Shown in pieces: positions 19,423 through 26,011 of a DNA stretch of 26,011 bases. The DNA lies in assembly GCA_036897485.1 (NCBI GenBank), contig JAYMTF010001135.1:1-26011 (forward strand), read 5' to 3'. Every line of letters starts with the position of its first letter. Position 1 is the first letter of the stretch. Both the position numbers and the translations under genes were made by a program. Below the pieces are notes generated by a model. That model was not told the origin of the DNA. It did not search any database and worked only from the letters and a program-made list of their open reading frames with translations. The DNA is from Pelargonium nanum. Its lineage: Eukaryota > Streptophyta > Magnoliopsida > Geraniales > Geraniaceae.

Positions 19423-22400
19423 TCAGAGGGAAGAGAAAATAGGGAGACCAGGTAAGGTTGTACCAGCATCAACAATGAAAATGTTGCCTGTGACGTATTC
19501 TGAGGAGTCATGGATTAAGTAACGGATAAGAGACGTAAGTGCTGGATCTGATGTGCCAAGTGTTCGTAACGGGACAATTCTCGAGGTCACAGTCTTTAGC
19601 CAATCTTTCTCCATCAGATTCTCAGTTATCTCAGATTTGAAAAGTCCAGGTGATATACAATTCACTCTAATTTTAAGTGCCCCTAATTCCAAGGCCATCA
19701 CCTGTTATTATAGAAAACATCAACCATCTCTATCATAATATTTTAAGATATCACCTTCAAATTCTGAAAACGAAAGGCAGTTGACACTCATTTTAAAAAA
19801 AAATCAAGAAAAACAAGACTCTCATTTAGAGATAAAGAGAGTATTCATTTTCAAGTGGCTAGATCTTTCGGCGGCCAACGCTAATATAGTAGTTCCAACA
19901 CACAAAAAAACTTCACGAGGACCTAGCTATATGTTGCATATATAGACATGGTTACGAGATATGAGACACGACACGACACGCATACGGCGCCACGTAAATT
20001 ATATATGATCATAGACACATGAGAGTACACTCAGTAAAAAAACTGATAATTTATATTTTCTATTATATTAATTAGTGCATATATATATATATATAAGTTA
20101 CATCAGTTCATGTTTGTCAATGTATTTTAGAGTGCCGAACTAGTTCTATCAATTCATTTTTAGAATAAATGGAGATTACGTAAGATATATATCTGACATG
20201 TGTCTTATTCAAAATATTATATGCAAAAATAGGGGGAACACATTACCAGTATGTGGCAAAGCCAGCCGTTGAAACACATGCTTCCTTTAATTTTTCACTT
20301 TTAAATAAAAGATTAAGTCAACTTTATAAATTTAAGAGTTATTTGAACATTTTTTTTCGAAAAAAAAAAGAGTTATTTGAACACAGATATGAGATGTGTG
20401 ACGAGGGGTACTTACCACTGAACATAACTTGAAGTTGAACAATAAAAAAAAAATCATATTTCTCAAGTTAGGGCGGCCACTTGTCTATTACGGCCCACCT
20501 TTTATATCGATTGCATGCATTTAAAGAGTGTCTAAGTATCTAAATTAAATGATAAATACATATCGGACACAAATACGTAGAGAATATGAAATTACCTTAG
20601 TCAAAGTGGTGAGAGCAGCCTTTGAAGAAGCATATACAGAACTTCCAGGTACATGTCCTCGTTGAAGACCCAAAATAGAAGAAATGTTGATGATTGATCC
20701 TGTTTGAGCAGCATCGCGCATGCACATGCACACATATTTTGACACCAACCATGTCCCAGTAAAGTTCGTTTTCACAACGTTATTCCATTCCTCCTCAGTA
20801 AAATCCAAGGCAGATTTCACATCACCTAAAATACCCAATGGGAAGTCACAAACTCTTATTTGCATATAGTATTAATCAAGGAAAAAAGAAGAACTTGAAC
20901 TAAATATAAGGACGGATTCAGAATGTTTAGTCAATGTGAGCAAAGAAATTAGATATTATATATTTTTATAAAAAATAAAATAAATAAACTATTTCAAAAA
21001 TAGGTATATATATAGGTAAAAATGACACAAAAGTTTCATAACTTGATTGTTAGAGTGCTCGTGTTAAAAAAAAATAATTGTTAGAGTGCTCTCATTATTG
21101 TGATAGAGGTGTTTGTTCAAATTATTTTAATTACTCGAGAGTTTGAATCAAACATCGCTAAAGAGGATTGTAGAGAGTGTTTTAAGATAGAGAAGATAGA
21201 GAGAAGAAGTTTCTATGTAGATTATAAAATTCCCTTCACCTTATCAAAATATTGAGTATTTATACTTACCCCAATTTCTGTCACGTGTCTTCATATGGAT
21301 GGTTGTTGGAGGAACAAAGTTGCTTAGGGTGTTGGAGTTCTAGCATTCTGGGCGCGCCGACCACAATTTTTTTATTAGGTAAGAGCTCCAAAATGTCTTT
21401 TCAAGCATTACAGTGAGTCTCTATCTCTTTCGATAACGTCTTAGAGTCCGAACGGAACAAGAAGTCATAATAGCGGTGGCCCGGCGAAACATGGAGCCTT
21501 GGAGATGGACGCATTGGAGAGTATTTTTTAGTGGCTAAGTCTTGTGGCCATTATTGGGGCCTTGGAAAAGACCGTACGAGTGACAGTACATTCGAATGAC
21601 GTGTAAGACGAAGACAATGTGATTTGTCGCGATGAAGCCAACAGCCTCAGCTTGCTACGACGAAGCATTTCGTAACAGCTCAATATCTCGTCCTCAGTGA
21701 GCGTTTCCCAACAATTCAATATGTTCATTGCGAGGGAACGTTGCTTATCATCCCAATCTCGTCGCGACGAAGAAGATCAGACGAGAATGCATTCGTCGGA
21801 GCAATCTTCATACTAGCAAGGTGCGCTTCGGGAGCAAATATGTGGGCGCGCTCTTCGAGAGATAGTCTGCATGGTGGGGATGATGTTGTGCTCAGTCCCT
21901 ATTTTTGCCGCTATGTCGTTCAAGATTGAGTTGACATGACGCCCAAACGTCGCACGTCGCGCTTTAATTTTTAATTTTTTAGGTAACATCGCTTAGAAAA
22001 TTGTTGAGAATAGTTATTAATAAGTTAATTGACATTTTTTTGCTTCATTTCATTTTAAGTTTCACATAAAAGTAGTACAAATTATTATTAATTTTTATCT
22101 AAACAAAGAAAATTTCACGATTGTTTGTTCTAATACTCTGTGATAGTTATTTTTATGCTGGTTTCATATAGCTATTATAGAAAAATTATTGATAGTTTTA
22201 TCTTGATGTCATAGAACGTGATGCTAACTCTAATTTATTAGATAACATTTTTATTGGTTAAATTTACCGTTCTTAGTTTCGGAATCATCAGCATAGAAAA
22301 TCAATAGCTTCTAAAATGTGTATAAACTTTTTCATTAAAAATAGTTTGTAACTAGCATTTAGATAATAGCATCTTACGGGGTGGATTTATTTGAATTTAT

Positions 22401-23227
22401 AAGAGAAAGCTACCCTTTATTGTGTACCTCGACTGATAGAAAATACAATAATAGCATCTTGGGATTACACATGTAACACCAATTTTGTTACAACGGAGTT
22501 AAAAATTTGATTTTTTTCATACACGCCTAAAATTGTCCTTTAGTACTATTTTCTAGTTGAACACTTAAATGATGTATATACTAGCAGGTGACTATGTGTT
22601 GGTCATTATGAGGGGGTTCCACCCAAGGTATCATATCCCACAATTGTTGGGATGGTTTTGTGTTTTTCCCACAAACCCGACACCACCCTTACCTCTGGCT
22701 CTGTCTTGTGGACGCAGGTGATTTGCCGAACCACTTATTTTATTATATTCAACTTGTATTAATATTTTCGTCATGTTCATCTTTGATATAATTGTTTGAT
22801 ACACAAGTGAAATTGTGAGATCATTAATCGTGGGACCCAACACTATGCACAGAACTCTATTGTATTCTCGAACTATCACATTATTTCTTATTCTAATGTA
22901 CATACCTGTAATACCAGCGTTGTTGATCAACGTATCGATTCTTCCGAACGCTTCCCATGCCGCCTTGACGGAGTTTTCAATGGTGGGTCCGGTAGCGCAC
23001 ACGTCCAGCTCCACAGCCACCGCGCGACCACCGGGGAGCTGATTGATCTCATCGCATAGCATTTTGAGGCGATCAACTCGGCGAGCAGCAGCGATGATGA
23101 AGCAGCCGGCTTTGGCTAGGTCGAGGCAGAAGTCGCGGCCTAGCCCGGAAGATGCTCCGGTGACCATCACAACCTTGCCGGGAAGGTGGCGCCATGGCTC
23201 CAGATCATTTGAGACTCTGGTCGCCAT
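19423..23227 (-). CDS. Short-chain dehydrogenase/reductase (classical SDR, 3 exons, 276 aa)
   Basis: The exons are 23227-22906, 20825-20596 and 19701-19423, all GT-AG, totalling 831 coding bases. Introns are 2080 and 894 bp. The product is a Rossmann-fold NAD(P)(H)-dependent oxidoreductase. Visible motifs: cofactor loop TGASSGLG (residues 23-30), basic pair R49-R50 after the second strand (suggesting NADPH preference), D75 in ELDV, NNAG (102-105), catalytic N128, S157 in NISSI, Y172 and K176 in YASSK, and [11 protein letters not shown] in the third exon. It ends [11 protein letters not shown]. This matches the Arabidopsis At3g55290/At3g55310/At3g46170 group, annotated as 3-oxoacyl-ACP reductase (FabG)-like; the true substrate is unknown. 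The terminal SSL might be a weak peroxisomal PTS1, as in those relatives. The catalytic tetrad is complete. Intron 1 contains LTR-like debris and a truncated SINE. The start is the first ATG of the frame with a normal N terminus. Confidence 0.95.
20078..20096. repeat. (AT)n microsatellite in SDR intron 2
   Basis: This is an uninterrupted AT dinucleotide run of about nine units within the second SDR intron, likely length-polymorphic. Confidence 0.85.
21130..21990 (+). repeat. LTR-like dispersed repeat, right copy, inside SDR intron 1
   Basis: This is a GC-richer block in an otherwise AT-rich intron. It shares with 1-1200 the TATA-like segment at 21254-21290 (GAGTATTTATACTTACCCC then TGTCACGTGTC) and, at its end, a GACG/CGTCGC cluster followed by TAGGTAACATCGCTTA (about 21935-21995; compare 1-80). 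The two copies are strongly diverged and lie in the same orientation. I infer a decayed LTR or solo LTR; no clean termini or target duplication were found. Confidence 0.4.
22376..22447 (+). mobile_element. 5'-truncated SINE insertion with 13-bp target duplication
   Basis: A 72-bp insert (ACGGGGTGGATTTATTTG ... AGAAAGCTACCCTTTATTG ... GATAGAAAATACA) is flanked by the perfect 13-bp direct repeat ATAATAGCATCTT (22363-22375 and 22448-22460). It resembles the body of the SINE at the right window edge: GGGGTGGG...GGAGAGCTACCCCTG-TTGTGTAGCTC there, GGGGTGGA...AGAAAGCTACCCTTTATTGTGTACCTC here. The A-rich 3' end and target duplication show retroposition, and the missing tRNA head shows 5' truncation. 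It lies in SDR intron 1. Confidence 0.75.
22585..22745 (-). repeat. Possible retrotransposon fragment in SDR intron 1
   Basis: This is a GC-richer patch. On the minus strand it reads TAAGTGGTTCGGCAAATCAC then CTGCGTCCACAAGACAG, a phrase I associate with plant LTR ends, followed by TGTGGGA...TCCCACAATTGTGGGA-like inverted strings. No termini were identified; the assignment is tentative. Confidence 0.25.
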
Positions 23228-23688
23228 TGTTAACAGAGCTGGCCTCTTAAGCTGGGGCTACTAAATATGTATGATACTTGAATCAACTAATCAAGTGGAT
23301 ACATATCAATATAACTAAGTTAATGCATGAGTCTTTTTTTAATATTTTATAATCAAAGAGGATCATCGTGAATATGTGAATGCATGTGTTCTTTTCATAT
23401 CTTATTGTCAAACTGGATCATAGATGTAAGATTGTTATCTCTACTTAAATAGAGCAAAGAGTTGTATGAATGTGTTTCAAAAAGTCAACTATTAAGTTTT
23501 AATAGACAAATACAAAGATTATTGTGTAATAATTTTATTTTGTGGTGGCAGCTGGCCCCAATGCACACCAACCCTGTTGAGAGCTCAACTAGTATATCAA
23601 GGGATGACTCATGTGATTAATGGCCTTATATGATTGAATTCCACCATCCATGTGAGTTTTTAATCTGATCTCATGACTTATACGCCGC
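23228..23688. promoter_or_regulatory. Proximal upstream region of the SDR gene
   Basis: This is the region between the SDR start codon (23227) and the tandem array. On the minus strand I see only a weak TATA-like CATATTTAG about 40 bases upstream of the ATG and no strong named motif. No gene lies here. Confidence 0.35.
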
Positions 23689-23975
23689 AAGCATGTGGGA
23701 GAATATTAAGCGATGTTAAGTGATAATCTCATTTAAGTCTGCATATTCACGTGTAAGTCCAGATGCATGTGAGGGAGAGTATTAAACGATGTTAAGTGAT
23801 AATCTCAACTTAAGTCCGCATATTCACGTGTAAACCCGGATGCATGCGAGGGAGAATATTAAGCGATGTTAAGCGATAATCTCAACTTAAGTCCGCATAT
23901 TCACGTGTAAGCCCGGATGCATGTAAGGAGAATATTAAGCGATGTCAACTTAGTGTAAGCCCGGGTACATGTACA
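23689..23975. repeat. Tandem array, 76/77-bp unit with a G-box per full unit
   Basis: GATGTTAAG or its variant recurs at 23712, 23788, 23865 and 23941, giving periods of 76, 77 and 76 bp. Each full unit has GAGAATATTAAGCGATGTTAAG, TGATAATCTCAACTTAAGTC and TGCATATTCACGTGTAAG, then CC(C)GGATGCATG and GAGGGA. The last copy is truncated and loses the middle. CACGTG occurs in the three full units, spaced one unit apart. The array lies 460-750 bases upstream of the SDR start codon. Confidence 0.9.
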
Positions 23976-24235
23976 TCTCCCTAATCCAACTTGCATATTT
24001 GAGACAATATTAAGGAATTTTAATTAGTAAAATGTAAAATATGATAGTGTAAGTGAAATCTTTCTATTCCATGTTAATTTAGTAGTGAAAAATTGAGTCA
24101 TTGAGCGTTTTCTACTAAAGAATTAGGAAACTTAGCAATTGTAAATCTGATCTTGAGGTAGAAGAATCTTCCTAAAACAAAGATTATTCTAGAAAACACT
24201 TTCTAAATTTAAAGCTTCATTTAAGTTACTTATCA

Positions 24236-24240
24236 CAAAT
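24236..24240 (+). promoter_or_regulatory. CAA motif upstream of tRNA-Gln
   Basis: CAA at 24236-24238, a few bases before the mature 5' end, matches the transcription-start motif usual in plant nuclear tRNA genes and supports an expressed gene. Confidence 0.5.
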
Positions 24241-24312
24241 GGTTCCATGGTCTAGCGGTTAGGACATTGGACTCTGAATCCAGTAACCCGAGTTCAAGTC
24301 TCGGTGGAACCT
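24241..24312 (+). tRNA. tRNA-Gln (anticodon CTG)
   Basis: This is a complete 72-nt nuclear tRNA without an intron. The acceptor stem GGTTCCA (24241-24247) pairs with TGGAACC (24305-24311), with discriminator T at 24312. The D arm GTCT...GGAC contains the A box TGGTCTAGCGGTTAGG. The anticodon stem TTGGA/TCCAG encloses loop CTCTGAA, anticodon CTG at 24274-24276. The T arm carries the B box GAGTTCAAGTCTC. The missing 3' CCA is normal for a eukaryotic gene. All stems pair, so it should be functional and decode CAG. Its last base coincides with the last base of the stop codon of the minus-strand LEA-like gene. Confidence 0.97.
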
Positions 24313-25006
24313 TAAACATTTTTATTTACAAATTCATTTTCGCTGTCAATACGTCGCCGGAGATCTTCTACGCTGGTAATAGGTTTTTCCGCCTCCTCGC
24401 CGCGGTGGTGGTCGTCATCGGAAACTTTGTCTTTGAATTGTTGTGTAGAATCTTTAGCAGCTTTCCAAGCACCATCCATGGCTGCTTTTGCAGTGTCTCC
24501 AACACTCTCAGCCACCTCTGTTGCTTTCACCACTGTCTCTTTTGCTTTATTTGCTATGCTATCTCCATCTTCTCGTGCCTCTCTCCCTACACCACTAACC
24601 TACAAGTACAACACATCATATTTGTTCCGATTCAGATCGGAAAAGAATAATCAAAACTCAATACAAGACGGATTTCATACTAGTAAAATGAACAATTTTT
24701 TCCAATCCAGTCCGATCCAAAATTGATCGGATCAGATTAGATCAGTTTTAAGTTGTATCGAATTTCAAATATTCGAGACTGTCAGTTTTGGATCAAATAA
24801 AAAATTCAAGAATTACAATTAATTTATTTCATAACTATTAATTTGAATTTATATTGACATATAAACTGTTTAAAAAATATGATAAACTATACCTCATCTC
24901 TTTGATAAGCAGTGGAGAAGCAAGCCCTTGAAAATTTGGTAGCAAATTTGACATCTTGAGATAATGTTGTGGTCTTTGATATGTTAAGGACTATTCTCTT
25001 TGCCAT
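24312..25006 (-). CDS. Small LEA-like protein with mitochondrial presequence, right paralogue (2 exons, 133 aa)
   Basis: The exons are 25006-24893 (38 codons) and 24599-24312 (96 codons with the stop), joined in phase 0 by a 293-bp GT-AG intron. The N terminus (MAKRIVLNISKTTTLSQ...) is basic and hydroxylated with one acidic residue before residue 37, and ends in R-A-C-F-S-T-A, the same R-x-x-F-S-[ST]-A pattern as the left paralogue; a mitochondrial presequence is likely. The mature part has Ala/Lys/Glu/Thr-rich amphipathic repeats (NKAKETVVKATEVAESV, GDTAKAAMDGAWKAAKDST) like LEA_4 proteins, then an acidic/His segment (SDDDHHRGEEAE) and a C-terminal SVEDLRRRIDSE. LEA proteins of this kind are disordered when hydrated, fold as helices on drying and protect membranes and enzymes. 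The promoter carries an ABRE and a TATA box. The stop codon touches the convergent tRNA-Gln gene. The family assignment rests on sequence pattern only. Confidence 0.85.
24319..24323 (+). terminator. Pol III terminator of tRNA-Gln (T5)
   Basis: TTTTT begins 7 bases past the tRNA end, the usual distance for a Pol III terminator. It is the complement of bases in the last codons (AAA AAT) of the minus-strand LEA-like gene. Confidence 0.8.
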
Positions 25007-25072
25007 CTCCACTCCAATTTTGAGTTTTCTGATTGAGTTGATTATAGGCTCAATATATTAGTAATTGCTTCC

Positions 25073-25081
25073 TTTTTATAT
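25073..25081 (-). promoter_or_regulatory. TATA box of the right LEA-like gene
   Basis: ATATAAAAA on the minus strand lies 67 bases upstream of the start codon at 25006 and about 30 bases downstream of the ABRE. Confidence 0.65.
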
Positions 25082-25109
25082 GTGAGATAAATTAATAGGT
25101 GTGAACATG

Positions 25110-25119
25110 ACACGTGGCA
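25110..25119 (-). promoter_or_regulatory. ABRE/G-box of the right LEA-like gene
   Basis: The minus strand reads TGCCACGTGT, preceded by AT and followed by C: a canonical GCCACGTGTC ABRE bound by ABF/AREB bZIP factors in ABA- and desiccation-induced genes. It is 104 bases upstream of the start codon. This supports ABA control, in line with the LEA-like product. Confidence 0.75.
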
Positions 25120-25197
25120 TACTCACAAGGGTGACATTTGGATGAACCTGGACACACTTCAGAGGATTAGAGAATGACTCATCATGGTGACTTGGGG

Positions 25198-25210
25198 GCT
25201 CAACACATGT
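25198..25210. promoter_or_regulatory. 13-mer shared with the left LEA-like promoter
   Basis: GCTCAACACATGT is identical to 18639-18651. The complement ACATGTG contains the CATGTG core linked to NAC/MYC factors. Confidence 0.5.
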
Positions 25211-25640
25211 CACTACTCTGTTAGCTCTTGAAATATAAGAAATTGTAGTATAAAAAAAATACTTAATAATTTGAGTCATGATTCGTGACACAACACAAAT
25301 ACAATATAAATTTAGATAAATTTGAGTTATGTATAATCAGATTCTTGTTAACTAACAATAAGTTAGCCACAAATTTACATTACTCGTCAAGTTACATTTA
25401 AATTTTGGTGCTCACCATATTTTAGAAGTTTGGATATGACTTTATTTATTGGTTTAGATGGTTTAGATAGTTTCTTTTAATTTGTATGATCAATTTGGTT
25501 TGAGTTTCTTTTCTTGTGTCAATGGATAGATTAAGTGAGAGATATGGGCTACTATGTATGTCCATTAATATCATGAGCTATAGGGCCCACATTTAGACCA
25601 TCCCATAATGTATAGGGCATGTTATCTAGCTATATTATCA
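25211..25640. other. Intergenic stretch, no gene seen
   Basis: This is AT-rich sequence upstream of the right LEA-like gene. A GGGCCCA string (about 25572-25590) is the only notable motif. No coding is recognised. Confidence 0.35.
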
Positions 25641-25655
25641 CTATATGTAACAAAA

Positions 25656-25724
25656 AGCCCAATAAGCCCAAAGTCCAAACATTCATCCTAAACTTTAACA
25701 TGAAAAATCATATTTATATATAAA
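25656..25724 (+). promoter_or_regulatory. Promoter-like region at the right edge (site II pair and TATA box)
   Basis: Two AGCCCA motifs (25656-25661 and 25665-25670), which are site II elements read as TGGGCT on the other strand, precede TATATAAA (25717-25724). The following sequence is pyrimidine-rich and leader-like (about 25730-25830). Tandem site II motifs are typical of promoters of ribosomal, mitochondrial and other growth-related plant genes. A 41-codon frame opens at 25731 but has no recognisable family. The gene would lie to the right of the window. Confidence 0.4.
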
Positions 25725-25849
25725 CTTCTCATGCCAACTCCATTTGTCAGAACAACTTCCATTGAGTCTCTGCGCCTATACTTTTTTTATTCTCGCTTTC
25801 TGACTAATTTTTTTCTTTCTTCTTTACAAATGAAAATGAACTACTATTA

Positions 25850-26011
25850 CAATTAGGTAATGTAAAAGCATGTCAATCTTGTAATTGGATATATCAAATT
25901 ATTGGGTTCAAATCTCATTGCATCGGGTGGGGTGGGTTTGGATTAGAAGGGGAGAGCTACCCCTGTTGTGTAGCTCAATTAAAAAAAAAATATATATATA
26001 TATATATAAAT
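25850..26011 (+). mobile_element. tRNA-derived SINE, second family, cut by the window end
   Basis: The head resembles a tRNA: TCTTGTA in an anticodon-arm-like CAAT...ATTG context (about 25875-25888) and a B box GGGTTCAAATCTCATTGCA (about 25904-25922), as in tRNA-Thr(TGT); the A box is eroded. The body (GGGTGGGGTGGGTTTGGATT, then GGGGAGAGCTACCCCTG) is shared with the truncated insertion at 22376-22447. The 3' end is an A-run followed by a (TA)n tract that reaches the window edge. No target duplication can be tested because the right flank is missing. Confidence 0.6.

Noticed and set aside
22631..23227. A 198-codon single-exon reading of the SDR N terminus
   Set aside because: After residue 107 it reads through the donor at 22905 into intron 1; the spliced model continues the SDR fold exactly.
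19423..23227. Reading the three SDR-like segments as three separate gene fragments
   Set aside because: Phases and GT-AG sites join them into one 276-residue protein with no missing family segment, so a single gene is by far the better model.
23689..23975. Regular repeats that might suggest a CRISPR array
   Set aside because: Units are contiguous tandem copies without unique spacers, and the DNA is plant nuclear.
24267..24726. Plus-strand open frames of 127 and 99 codons
   Set aside because: They run over the tRNA and antisense to the LEA-like second exon; their Cys/Phe/Ser-rich peptides are the reverse reading of Ala/Lys/Glu codons.

Overview
This is nuclear DNA from a flowering plant, most likely a eudicot. 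The evidence is AT-rich intergenic DNA, GT-AG spliced genes with short exons, plant-type proteins (clade F PP2C, NAD(P)-binding SDR, mitochondrial LEA-like proteins, a SWEET sugar-transporter exon), a nuclear tRNA-Gln(CTG), and plant-type transposons (MULE, Helitron, hAT/Stowaway-like MITEs, tRNA-derived SINEs). I cannot name the species.

Layout. Positions 1-7.5 kb are gene-poor: an LTR-like repeat at the left edge, a composite MULE-type element with a perfect 9-bp target duplication (2963-3502), and a tRNA-derived SINE with a perfect 11-bp target duplication (6503-6740). From 7685 to 11105 lies a five-exon plus-strand PP2C gene that joins cleanly into 284 residues; its introns hold a 116/118-bp minisatellite and several small mobile elements. 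From 11.1 to 17.4 kb I find no intact gene. This stretch holds three diverged copies of a promoter-like repeat, a Helitron (15169-15709), one isolated minus-strand SWEET exon with intact splice sites (15769-15891) and a degenerate CACTA-type end (from about 16079).

From 17.4 to 25.2 kb three minus-strand genes form a small cluster. A short-chain dehydrogenase/reductase (three exons, 276 aa) sits between two paralogous two-exon genes for small LEA-like proteins with mitochondrial-type presequences (138 and 133 aa). The two LEA-like genes share intron position and promoter motifs: a CGTGGCA box upstream of a TATA box, and an identical 13-mer. The right-hand copy has a canonical ABRE, so ABA or dehydration control is a reasonable inference. 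A plus-strand tRNA-Gln gene ends exactly on the stop codon of the right-hand LEA-like gene, and its Pol III terminator T-run lies inside that gene's last codons. A 76/77-bp tandem array carrying one CACGTG G-box per full unit lies upstream of the SDR gene.

The right edge (about 25.65-26.0 kb) looks like a plus-strand promoter (paired site II motifs and a TATA box) whose gene is outside the window, followed by a second SINE family. The most unusual items are the orphan SWEET exon beside the triplicated promoter-like repeat, the tRNA/LEA overlap, and the LEA pair around the SDR. I saw no clear evidence of a wholly new biological system.
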